A DNA stretch of 7,891 nt from Eggerthellaceae bacterium (GTDB lineage Bacteria > Actinomycetota > Coriobacteriia > Coriobacteriales > Eggerthellaceae), in the NCBI GenBank assembly GCA_900754955.1, contig CAAEEV010000048.1, positions 1 through 7,891 of the forward strand, read 5' to 3'. Shown here piece after piece: positions 1-6,612 of this stretch. The notes under the pieces are model-generated. The model did no database searches, had not been told where the DNA came from, and worked only from the letters and a program-made list of their open reading frames with translations. Every line of letters starts with the position of its first letter. The first letter of the stretch is position 1. Made by a program: the position numbers and the translations under genes.

Positions 1-2313
1 CTCGAAGGCGTGCTGTCGCGCGTGTCGAGCCGCACCGCCGCGCGTCGCGTGGCCGAGGGCGTGTTCATGGCGACGGCCCAGGGCGTCCCGGCGTTCGATG
101 CAGTGCGCGCCTGCGTGGCGGCCGACGAGCGCCTCAACGACGCGTGCGCTGACCTGGGGATGTTCGAGCAGACGCTTCCCGAGCCCGACGACGGCGACTG
201 GCTCGAGGCCCAGCAGCAGGCGGCGGCCGATCTCATCGAGGCGGCCGACGATGTGGCGACGTGGCGCTCCTGGCATGCGCTGCGCGCTGAGGCCGACGAT
301 CGCGGGCTGCTCTCGGCGGCGGGCGCGTTCCGCTGCGGTTTCACGACGAAGGAGGTGATCGCCTCGTTCGAGAAGGCGCTGTACGGCGCGATCTGCACGG
401 AGGAGCTTGCAGCCGACGCCACGGCGGAGTCGTTCTCGGGGGCGGTGCTCGAGCAGACGATCGAGCAGTACCGCGCGGCCGATGCGGCCTACCGCGCGCG
501 TCTCAAGGAGGCGCTGCCCGCGGTGCTCGTGGCACGCGCCCGCGCGGCGTGCTCCGATCCGCTGCTGCTCGAGCAGCTTGTGGGGCTCAAGCGCGTGCTG
601 CGCTCGCGCTCCCGCGCGGTGAGCCTGCGCTTCGTCATGCAGCACTTCCGCAACATCGTGGTTGGGCTGTGCCCGTGCGTGCTCGCCACGCCCGTCGCGG
701 TGGCTCAGCGCTTCGCCTGGGACGCGGTGTTCGACCTCGCGATCTTCGATGAGGCCTCGCAGCTCGACACGGCGCATGCGATCGGCGTGCTCGAGCGGTC
801 GCGTCAGGTGATCGTGGCGGGCGACCCCCAGCAGCTGCCGCCCACGTCGTTCTTCGAGCGTCAGCGCTTCGCGGAGTCAGAGGGTATCATCGACCTCGAT
901 TCGCTGCTGCTCATCGGCGGCGAGTCGCTGCTTGACGACTGCCTCGCCGTGGGGCTTGCGCGCGTGAACCTGCGGTGGCACTACCGCAGCCGCCACGAGA
1001 GCCTCATCTCGTTCAGCAACCGCCGCTTCTACGATGGCCGTCTGCGCACGTTCCCCTCGCCGGACGATCGCGTTTCGCGCGTGAGGATGGTGCCGGTGAT
1101 GGGCGTCTACGAGGGGGGCGGCGTCAACCGCGCGGAGGCCGCCGCACTCGTCGCCGAGGTGAAGGCGCGATACGCCGCCGCGCCCGATGAGCCGGCGAGC
1201 TTCGGGATCATCACGTTCAACGTGCGTCAGCAGGGGGTCATCGAGCAGCTGCTTGACGAGGCGTTCGCCGAGAACGAGGCGCTGCGCGATTGGGCGTACG
1301 GCGGTGCCGAGCCGCTGTTCGTGAAGAACCTCGAGAACGTGCAGGGCGACGAGCGCGATCTCATCATGCTGTCGGTGACGTACGGTCCCGATGAGCGCGG
1401 CCGCGTTGCTCAGCGCTTCGGGCCGATCAACATGCGCGGCGGCGAGCGGCGCCTCAACGTGGCGTTCACGCGAGCGCGCGGCGAGATGCTCGTGTTCTCC
1501 ACCATGCGGGCGAGCCAGATCGATGCGTCGTTTGCGGCATCTGAGGGCGTGCGCGTGCTGAGGGACTTCCTCGCCTATGCCGAGGCGGGCGCGCGGAGCG
1601 CCGGCGGCATGACGGAGCGTGCGGCCGGGCATGCTGCGGAAGAGGATGCCGAGTTCGCTGGTGAGGAGGCGCTGGCCATGGAAGACGCGGATGCGAACGA
1701 GCCCGTCACCGTGCTCGACCTCGCGATCGCGGCGGGCGTGGTCAGCGATGCGGCGGCTGGCGACGCGGCTGCGGTTGATGTTGCCGGGGACGCGCCTGCG
1801 GCAGAGGCGCCCGCGGCTGAGATTGCGCCTGCGCTTGCGCCGTCCGCGGCGGGAGCGCTTGGAGCGGCTGCGGAGAACGAGGACCTGTCCGCGCCTTCTG
1901 CTGAGACCACGCCTGTGTCTTCGTTCGGCTTCGATTCCGCACCGGCCGATCCCGATCCCGCTCCTGCACCCGAAGTGCCCGCTCCCGAGCACACCGATGC
2001 GCTTGCGGCGGCTCTGGCGGCGGCGCTCGAGCAGGCGGGCTGGCAGGTGGTGCCGAACGTGGGCGCCTCGGCGCTCAAGGTCGATCTCGCGGTGGTAGAT
2101 CCTAACGATCCCGACCGCTACTGTGCGGGCATTCTGCTCGACGGCGCGTCGTACCGTGCCGCGCGCACCACGCGCGATCGCGATGTGCTGCGCGACGAGA
2201 TGCTCGAGGCGCTCGGGTGGAAGCTCACCCACGTGTGGGCGCTCGACTGCTACAACAACTTCGATCGCGAAGTGAAGCGCGTAACCGCGTTCCTGAAGGA
2301 CGCGACGAGCTAG
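1..2313 (+). CDS. SF1 (Upf1/DUF4011-type) helicase with C-terminal REase-like domain, 5' partial
   Basis: The reading frame is open to the left edge, so the N-terminus and Walker A motif are outside the window; the GTG at 10 is probably an internal Val. Helicase motifs in order: a CPCVLATPVAVAQ block (670-708) that in DUF4011-type helicases precedes motif II; motif II DEASQ (748-762); motif III GDPQQLPP (820-843); LRWHYRSRHESLI (970-1008); VQGDERD (1339-1359); and motif VI NVAFTRAR (1456-1479). An Ala/Pro/acidic linker of roughly 130 residues (about 1590-1995) leads to a C-terminal domain (about 2000-2310) with KVDLAVVD, GILLDG and an RDRDVLRDEMLEALGW helix. This resembles the MTES_1575/Vsr-like nuclease fold found at the end of many such helicases. 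Inferred role: ATP-driven nucleic-acid translocation coupled to cleavage or binding, cytoplasmic, often in defence or repair. The usual Glu of the nuclease motif is Leu here. The gene converges on the kinase gene downstream. Confidence 0.9.
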   Translation, partial: LEGVLSRVSSRTAARRVAEGVFMATAQGVPAFDAVRACVAADERLNDACADLGMFEQTLPEPDDGDWLEAQQQAAADLIEAADDVATWRSWHALRAEADDRGLLSAAGAFRCGFTTKEVIASFEKALYGAICTEELAADATAESFSGAVLEQTIEQYRAADAAYRARLKEALPAVLVARARAACSDPLLLEQLVGLKRVLRSRSRAVSLRFVMQHFRNIVVGLCPCVLATPVAVAQRFAWDAVFDLAIFDEASQLDTAHAIGVLERSRQVIVAGDPQQLPPTSFFERQRFAESEGIIDLDSLLLIGGESLLDDCLAVGLARVNLRWHYRSRHESLISFSNRRFYDGRLRTFPSPDDRVSRVRMVPVMGVYEGGGVNRAEAAALVAEVKARYAAAPDEPASFGIITFNVRQQGVIEQLLDEAFAENEALRDWAYGGAEPLFVKNLENVQGDERDLIMLSVTYGPDERGRVAQRFGPINMRGGERRLNVAFTRARGEMLVFSTMRASQIDASFAASEGVRVLRDFLAYAEAGARSAGGMTERAAGHAAEEDAEFAGEEALAMEDADANEPVTVLDLAIAAGVVSDAAAGDAAAVDVAGDAPAAEAPAAEIAPALAPSAAGALGAAAENEDLSAPSAETTPVSSFGFDSAPADPDPAPAPEVPAPEHTDALAAALAAALEQAGWQVVPNVGASALKVDLAVVDPNDPDRYCAGILLDGASYRAARTTRDRDVLRDEMLEALGWKLTHVWALDCYNNFDREVKRVTAFLKDATS

Positions 2314-2330
2314 GACGCGTTCCTCCTATT

Positions 2331-2376
2331 GCTCTGGGCGGCGACAAACGGAAGGGCCGTTTGTCGCCGCCCGAGC
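2331..2376. terminator. Convergent-gene hairpin, likely bidirectional terminator
   Basis: The arm GGGCGGCGACAAACGG (2336-2351) is perfectly inverted at 2357-2372 around a 5-nt AAGGG loop. Four more pairs (2331-2334 with 2373-2376) follow after a one-base bulge at 2335. It lies between two convergent stop codons (2311-2313 and 2454-2456), where it would fold equally in both transcripts. No clear U-tract follows on either strand, so it may act as a Rho-assisted or 3'-end-stabilising hairpin and not as a classic intrinsic terminator. The rest of 2314-2453 shows nothing else supportable. Confidence 0.65.
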
Positions 2377-2453
2377 TGCATGTGCTGGCAAGCGGGCAGG
2401 CCATTTGCCACCCGCGCGAGCGCCAACGACCAGCTCGCCTGCCATCGCTGTTG

Positions 2454-4427
2454 CTAGCGTTCCGCTTTCTGATCGAAGGCGAGGCCGTGGGCTTTCATCC
2501 AGTTGACGGCGAGGGGGAAGCCGCCTTCGGCGCTGCGGCGGTACCACATCTCGGCGGCGTCAGGCATGGCGGGGATGCCGTCGCCGATCTCGTGGCACAC
2601 CGCCACGTTGTACGCCGCCACGATGTTGCCCGCCTCAGCCGCCTTCGTCCAGCAGACGAGCTTCATGGTGGGGTCTGGCACGATGCCGCCGAGCCCGTCG
2701 CGGTAGCAGATCCCCAGGTTGTACTGCGCCGTGGGGTCGCCCGCGTCGCCGAGCTTCTGCATCAGCGGGATGGCCTCGTAATAGCGGCCTGCGTTCCACA
2801 GATCCATCGCCTGGTGAAAGTCGTCGAGGAACCCCTCGTAGCGGTAATCGTTCGAGAGCGGCGTGTTGTCGAGCTCAACGGCGCGCTCGGGGCGCAGCGT
2901 CACGAGGTTGAGCGCGGCTTTCGCGCCCGAGCTCTCGTCTGCATGCTTCGCCGTCTGCTCGGAGGACTTCGGGGCGCCGACGCGCCGCCGCCCCACGAGG
3001 TCGAGCCCTTCTTCGAGCTCGGCCGGTAGATCTTCCCGCGCTTCTTTCGGCTGCATGGCGTCCAGCGTCTCCCGCAGCTCGCTGGTTCCAGGGGAGTTGT
3101 GCAACGCCCAGAACTCCAGGTAGTTCACCCAGGTGCCGTCGGCGATGGTGCTCTGGTACTTGGTGGGCAGCTCGTCGAAGAACTCCGCCGGGGTGGGGCG
3201 CTCGTGCTGCAACGGCGAGAGGCTGCGCTCGATCAGACGAGCGAGGTGCTCGTCCATGTCCACGACTGCCGGCCCCATCATGACGTCGAGGAAGGCGTCA
3301 TCGACGGTGCTGCGGTGGTTCGTCTCAATGTTCTTGCGTGCCTGGCGGCGGATCTCGTCCATGGTCGCTTCGTCGTGACGGAAGAGGTACGGATCCACCT
3401 GCACGCGCCCGCTCTCCTCGTCGGGTCGCGGAGCGTGTCCGGTGAGCAGCGCGTAGAGCGTGGCGGTGAGCGCGTAGGTGTCGATGCGCTGGTCGCAGTA
3501 CGATACGGGCGCGTCGGCGGGGTACTCTGCGGAATTGAGGATCTCGGGTGGCGCGTATCCGGGCGTGGCGCCGGCGTGGCGGTGCTGGAGGCGGTCCTGC
3601 TCGTGGGTGGAAATGCCCAGGTCGATGAGGCGCGTGCGACACGGGCCGTCGGTGACGACGATGTTCGCCGGCTTGATGTCGCGGTGCACGAACCCCCTGA
3701 ACGACTGCGAGAGCGCCTTGAACGACGAGGCGAGCGGGCTCATGATCTCGAGTGCTTTCTCCACGGGCGCGGGGCCGTGATCCTCGCCGAAGCCCGTGTC
3801 GATGACGTCCTGCAGCGTGGGCCCCTCGATGAGCTCCATCACGATGACGTGGCATTCCTCGCCCGTGTCGACGTCGGTGTACTTGCCGAACACGAACGGC
3901 GTGGGGAACAGCGGGCTGCGGTAGGTGGTGAGGTGGTACCACTCGTTGCGCGCCAGCTCGCTGTCGGAGATGGCCTTCACGGCGCAACGCGCGAGCTCGG
4001 GCAGCGTGCAGTTTGCGCAGGCGGCGGTGCTCACCCAGGTGACGAGGTCGTCGCGTGACGAGGTGGGGATGGTCGTACTGTTGTGCGCGCGGCTACCGGC
4101 GCGCGCCCCGCGGTCGAGACGGCCTTCCAGGCGGAATACGAGCGCATTTTCGCTCGTCTGCAGCTCACGGATGGTGGTGGCGATCTTCTCCACCACGAGG
4201 GTTCCCGGGCCGCTTGCCGCCGCATCGACCGTTGCGCTCGTCGTAAAGCTGCCGAACGGGTTCGGCGCGTCGATTTCGACGGGGCTCACGCGCATCGTGG
4301 CATCGCTGCCGGGCAGCTCGGCCGGCGCCGTGCGCGGCGCTGCGGCATTGCCGCTGGGCAGCGCAGGCTCGGCGTCTGTCATCGGGTTGCGGAAGCTGTC
4401 GCTGGGTATGTCCTTCGTGCCGCTCAT
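2454..4427 (-). CDS. Hanks-type Ser/Thr protein kinase with Sel1-like repeats
   Basis: The protein is 657 aa. Residues 1-130 are a low-complexity, Pro/Ala/Ser-rich N-terminal extension. The kinase domain spans about 145-420: AVK (149-151, probable ATP-anchoring Lys151), a hinge-like VIVMELIEGPTL stretch (194-205), catalytic HRDIKPAN (248-255, Asp250, Lys252, Asn255), a DLG in place of DFG (269-271), YAPPE (291-295) and DTYALTATLYALLTG (316-330). No normal glycine-rich loop is visible; the region holds a CANC (137-140) and Cys148. A charged linker precedes Sel1/TPR-like repeats (about 542-645), including AQYNLGICYRDGLG and AAYNVAVCHEIGDG, which typically bind protein partners. No signal peptide or membrane span is seen, so it should be cytosolic. 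The ATG at 4427 has no Shine-Dalgarno but sits 6 nt after TACAAT, suggesting a leaderless mRNA. It is divergent from the VWA/PP2C/kinase operon, which suggests a related signalling role; the substrate is unknown. Confidence 0.9.
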   Translation of the reverse strand: MSGTKDIPSDSFRNPMTDAEPALPSGNAAAPRTAPAELPGSDATMRVSPVEIDAPNPFGSFTTSATVDAAASGPGTLVVEKIATTIRELQTSENALVFRLEGRLDRGARAGSRAHNSTTIPTSSRDDLVTWVSTAACANCTLPELARCAVKAISDSELARNEWYHLTTYRSPLFPTPFVFGKYTDVDTGEECHVIVMELIEGPTLQDVIDTGFGEDHGPAPVEKALEIMSPLASSFKALSQSFRGFVHRDIKPANIVVTDGPCRTRLIDLGISTHEQDRLQHRHAGATPGYAPPEILNSAEYPADAPVSYCDQRIDTYALTATLYALLTGHAPRPDEESGRVQVDPYLFRHDEATMDEIRRQARKNIETNHRSTVDDAFLDVMMGPAVVDMDEHLARLIERSLSPLQHERPTPAEFFDELPTKYQSTIADGTWVNYLEFWALHNSPGTSELRETLDAMQPKEAREDLPAELEEGLDLVGRRRVGAPKSSEQTAKHADESSGAKAALNLVTLRPERAVELDNTPLSNDYRYEGFLDDFHQAMDLWNAGRYYEAIPLMQKLGDAGDPTAQYNLGICYRDGLGGIVPDPTMKLVCWTKAAEAGNIVAAYNVAVCHEIGDGIPAMPDAAEMWYRRSAEGGFPLAVNWMKAHGLAFDQKAER

Positions 4428-4433
4428 GTGCTC

Positions 4434-4439
4434 ATTGTA
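4434..4439 (-). promoter_or_regulatory. Candidate -10 box for the Sel1 kinase (leaderless promoter)
   Basis: Read on the minus strand this is TACAAT, matching the TATAAT consensus at five of six positions. Six bases (GAGCAC) separate it from the ATG at 4427, so if the box occupies -12 to -7 the A of the start codon is +1. That fits the lack of any Shine-Dalgarno upstream. No good -35 hexamer is seen; the expected zone is taken up by the palindrome at 4451-4463. This is a motif match only. Confidence 0.45.
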
Positions 4440-4450
4440 GCGTGCTGATT

Positions 4451-4463
4451 GCGCAAATTGCGC
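4451..4463. promoter_or_regulatory. Operator-like palindrome in the divergent promoter region
   Basis: GCGCAA and TTGCGC form a perfect 6+6 inverted repeat around a single A at 4457. It lies midway between the minus-strand TACAAT (4434-4439) and the plus-strand TACCAT (4477-4482), in what would be the -35 zone of both. A dimeric regulator bound here could control both transcription units together. No regulator gene is in the window, and a short palindrome can arise by chance in GC-rich DNA. Confidence 0.4.
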
Positions 4464-4472
4464 TGCGGCGCC

Positions 4473-4487
4473 CGCCTACCATAGGCG
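4473..4487. promoter_or_regulatory. Second inverted repeat overlapping a candidate -10 for the VWA operon
   Basis: CGCCTA (4473-4478) and TAGGCG (4482-4487) are perfectly inverted around a CCA spacer. The centre contains TACCAT (4477-4482), a weak -10-like hexamer (four of six to TATAAT) whose predicted start near 4489 would give a leader of about 31 nt before the VWA ATG. The repeat could be an operator covering the -10, or a small hairpin. No convincing -35 is paired with it. Confidence 0.35.
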
Positions 4488-4519
4488 CATCAGATCGGCT
4501 CATCGCGAAAGGAACTCTC

Positions 4520-5329
4520 ATGTTTGACTGGCTGAAGCGCTCTTCTGGAACACCCCGCACCGCGGGATCGCGCCCCCATTCTTACGTGTCGAACACCATC
4601 GCGCTGATCGACACGTCGTACTCGGTCGGTCAGGACATGGTCGACTTCGCGGTGAGCAAGGGCATTCCCGCCATCGCCGAGTCGATGCGCAAGGCGTCGA
4701 CGCGCAACGGCATCCAGTACAACCTCGGCATCATGACGTTCGCCACCGAGGTGAAAACGGTGGTGCCGCTCACTGACGTGCGCGATCTCGACGTGAAGAA
4801 GAGTCTGCCCAAGCTCACGGCGTCAGGTGTCACGATGATGGAAGATGCCATGTGGAAGGCGCTTGCCGAGATCGATCGCGCCAAGGCCCAGCAGGACAAG
4901 GAGGGCATTGCCCGCGCTGGCTCGCTCATCATCTGCGTGACCGACGGCTATCCCACCGACAGCGAAGGCGACCGCAAGGATCTGTCGAACTATCTTGTGC
5001 GCGAGCTTGCGAGCCGCAACCGCACACGTTCATGCGAGACGTTTGCCATCGGCATGGGCAAAGTTGATGACGCCGTGCTCGGCAAGATCGGTCCGTCCAC
5101 CCAGCAGAAGGGCAAGGACGGCGCGCGCGTCAACGTGGCGCATGCGGTGTGCTACCTGGGCGACACCAACGACCTCGCCTGCTGGCAGACGGTGTACAAG
5201 CTCATCGGCGAAGCGAGCTCCTCGATGACCGGCAAGCGCGCGATCGCCTATTCCGACGATCAGAGCGCGTGGACGCGCCAGGTGGACACCATCCGCGTGA
5301 ACCCCGAGCAGTTCCGCATCGTGCAGTAG
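4520..5329 (+). CDS. TerY/YegL-like von Willebrand factor A (VWA) domain protein
   Basis: The product is 269 aa from the ATG at 4520. That start is preferred over an in-frame GTG at 4442 because AAAGGA (4508-4513) sits 6 nt upstream, and because the earlier start would place coding sequence across the promoter palindromes. The metal-ion-dependent adhesion site is complete: DTSYS (residues 31-35), Thr105 in GVTMMEDA, and Asp142 in VTDGYPTD. The domain fills most of the protein (about 25-215), followed by a short tail with CYLGDTNDLACW. There is no signal peptide or membrane helix, so it is cytosolic. TerY-like VWA proteins accompany PP2C phosphatases and atypical kinases in the TerY-P triad and in E. 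coli yegL/yegK/yegI, where they are thought to be metal-dependent scaffolds or sensors. It is the first gene of a three-gene operon. The VWA call is firm; the signalling role is inferred from neighbours. Confidence 0.9.
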   Translation: MFDWLKRSSGTPRTAGSRPHSYVSNTIALIDTSYSVGQDMVDFAVSKGIPAIAESMRKASTRNGIQYNLGIMTFATEVKTVVPLTDVRDLDVKKSLPKLTASGVTMMEDAMWKALAEIDRAKAQQDKEGIARAGSLIICVTDGYPTDSEGDRKDLSNYLVRELASRNRTRSCETFAIGMGKVDDAVLGKIGPSTQQKGKDGARVNVAHAVCYLGDTNDLACWQTVYKLIGEASSSMTGKRAIAYSDDQSAWTRQVDTIRVNPEQFRIVQ

Positions 5330-5338
5330 GGGCGTCCC

Positions 5339-5367
5339 GAGCGCTCGCGCAGGCGACGAGCTCGCTC
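5339..5367 (+). other. Hairpin just after the VWA stop codon
   Basis: GAGCGCTCG (5339-5347) pairs with CGAG (5357-5360) and CGCTC (5363-5367), giving nine pairs with a CT bulge and a 9-nt loop. It starts 9 nt after the VWA stop and is followed directly by a C-rich, G-poor tract instead of a U-run. It is not a normal intrinsic terminator. It could protect the 3' end of the VWA message or work with the following tract as a partial terminator inside the operon. The two short palindromes CGAGCGCTCG and CGAGCTCG contribute to it. Confidence 0.4.
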
Positions 5368-5370
5368 CAT

Positions 5371-5455
5371 CTGTCCCAACCGTCCAAATCCCAACTGCCC
5401 AACCGTCCCGTCCAAACCCCAACCCAACTGCCAACCGTCCAAACCCGTCCTGTCA
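5371..5455 (+). repeat. CA-rich, G-poor imperfect tandem repeat (possible Rho-entry / G-quadruplex tract)
   Basis: This noncoding stretch between the VWA and PP2C genes is made of reshuffled short units: AACCGTCC at 5378, 5401 and 5433; GTCCAAA at 5382, 5410 and 5437; CCCAACTG at 5390 and 5423. It contains only about eight G residues in 85 bases, unlike everything around it. The RNA would be unstructured and C-rich, as at Rho utilisation sites. On the minus strand, five runs of three or more G (5390-5425) with loops of 5, 6, 7 and 2 nt satisfy the usual G-quadruplex pattern. The composition and repeats are seen; both functions are inference. Confidence 0.6.
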
Positions 5456-5472
5456 GCGAAAGGAACGCTCCC

Positions 5473-6612
5473 ATGAAAACCTACCGATTCACCGAAACAG
5501 GATTGAAGCACCGGCTTCACAGGCAGGACAACCAAGACGCGTGCTTCGTTGAGGCGCACGGCGACTACGCGTTCTCGTTCATGGCCGACGGCATGAGCTC
5601 GGCGCGCAGCGGCGACGAGGCGGCGAACATCGCCGTCGAGAGCGCCCGCGACATCATGTACCGGACGTTTCTTCCCCTCGTCGATCGTGCTGACGAGTCG
5701 GGCGCCGACGTGATGCGTGTCGCGTTCGCCGCTGCCTACAACGCCATCCAGCGCGCCGCCTGCAGTGAGGAAGATCTCAACGAGCTGCTCACCACGTTCA
5801 TGGGCGTGTTCCTCGATGAGCGCACAGGGCGCCTCTCCTACGGATACTGCGGAGACGGCGGCATCATCGCGCTCGGCATCGACGGACGTGCGCGCCTGCT
5901 CGTCGTTCCGCAGAAGGGCGAGACGCATTCTCAGACGACGACGCTGCTCGACTACCACGCCTGGAAGTTCGGGCATGCCGAGGACGTGTGCGCCTGCGCC
6001 GTGCTGACGGACGGTCTGTTCGACGCGTTGTGCCCCGACGGCTCGCTGCCGACCGACGATGTGCGCCGCGAGGTGCTCGCGCGCCTGCTGTGCGTGCCGC
6101 ATATGATCAGCGAACCGCAGACGACGTCCTACCTGGACGACGCCTTCTCCCTCGACCGCCCGAGTGACAGCTTCGGTGCCCTGTTCGACGAAGTGACCGA
6201 CGACCGAAGCATCGTGGTGATATCCACCAACGCCGTGGAGCGCATCGGCGCTGCGCATGGGGCTGCGCAGCAGGGTGCTGCAGAGGACGCCCTGCGCGAT
6301 GAGGCTTCGCAGGACGAGGCGCGGTACGCCCCCACGCCGCAGGAGCTCTCCACTCTGAAGACGTGCGAGTTCGCGGCAGCGCCCGCGCCCGCATCGCCTG
6401 CATCGCCTGCCGCTCCGCACGGTGCACCGCTCGAACCCGCTGGCGAGACGACGTTCGCGTGCGGCGACGAGGTGGCGCCGCTCTCCTCTGACGAGATCGT
6501 GCGGCTCCGCACGCTGCTCACGCGCTGCGAGGCGTGCCCGCACATGAAGCGCGAGGCGCGCCGTTCGGTGAACAAGCGACGGAAGGGAGAACGCCATGCG
6601 AGTGCTCGGTAG
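5473..6612 (+). CDS. PP2C-like (PPM) protein phosphatase, YegK-like
   Basis: The product is 379 aa. The ATG at 5473 is chosen because AAAGGA (5459-5464) lies 8 nt upstream and the PP2C fold starts at once; the frame is open further upstream, but only through the CA-rich repeat. Metal-binding motifs are in order: RQDNQDA (17-23, Asp22), MADGMSS (37-43, Asp39-Gly40), GDGG (127-130), LTDGLFD (178-184, Asp180) and TDDRS (242-246, Asp243/244). The catalytic core ends near residue 250, and all expected Asp residues are present, so an active Mn/Mg-dependent Ser/Thr phosphatase is expected. A C-terminal extension of about 125 residues is Ala/Pro-rich and ends in a basic segment with CEACPH (Cys352, Cys355, His357). 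The stop lies 17 bp inside the next gene. It probably reverses phosphorylation by the adjacent kinase, and perhaps by the divergent Sel1 kinase. There is no signal peptide or membrane helix. Confidence 0.9.
   Translation: MKTYRFTETGLKHRLHRQDNQDACFVEAHGDYAFSFMADGMSSARSGDEAANIAVESARDIMYRTFLPLVDRADESGADVMRVAFAAAYNAIQRAACSEEDLNELLTTFMGVFLDERTGRLSYGYCGDGGIIALGIDGRARLLVVPQKGETHSQTTTLLDYHAWKFGHAEDVCACAVLTDGLFDALCPDGSLPTDDVRREVLARLLCVPHMISEPQTTSYLDDAFSLDRPSDSFGALFDEVTDDRSIVVISTNAVERIGAAHGAAQQGAAEDALRDEASQDEARYAPTPQELSTLKTCEFAAAPAPASPASPAAPHGAPLEPAGETTFACGDEVAPLSSDEIVRLRTLLTRCEACPHMKREARRSVNKRRKGERHASAR
6391..6408 (+). repeat. Tandem 9-bp repeat within the PP2C C-terminal linker
   Basis: GCATCGCCT occurs twice in tandem (6391-6399 and 6400-6408), encoding Ala-Ser-Pro twice inside the low-complexity Ala/Pro linker. 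It is in frame and so harmless to the reading frame; the copy number could vary between strains. Confidence 0.6.

Noticed and set aside
877..2232. Long minus-strand reading frame of 451 codons opposite the helicase
   Set aside because: It is Arg/His/Ala-rich with no recognisable domain, and the plus strand carries ordered helicase motifs. It is a GC-driven shadow frame.
2217..4058. Plus-strand frames of 270 and 319 codons across the Sel1 kinase gene
   Set aside because: They are rich in Arg/Val/Ala/His with no domain, and lie opposite a gene with complete kinase motifs.
4442..4519. N-terminal extension of the VWA gene from a GTG at 4442
   Set aside because: It lacks a ribosome-binding site and would overlap both palindromes and the candidate promoter; the ATG at 4520 has a good AAAGGA box.
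5371..5455. CRISPR-like array
   Set aside because: Repeat units are 7-8 nt, imperfect, variably spaced and C/A-biased, with no constant repeat-spacer structure and no cas genes nearby.
5149..5472. Upstream extension of the PP2C frame through the CA-rich repeat
   Set aside because: It would overlap the VWA gene by 181 bp and read through a repeat tract as protein; the ATG at 5473 has a strong ribosome-binding site directly before the PP2C fold.
5260..6597. Minus-strand reading frame of 445 codons opposite the PP2C gene
   Set aside because: Composition is typical of an antisense shadow in GC-rich DNA, and all PP2C motifs lie on the plus strand.
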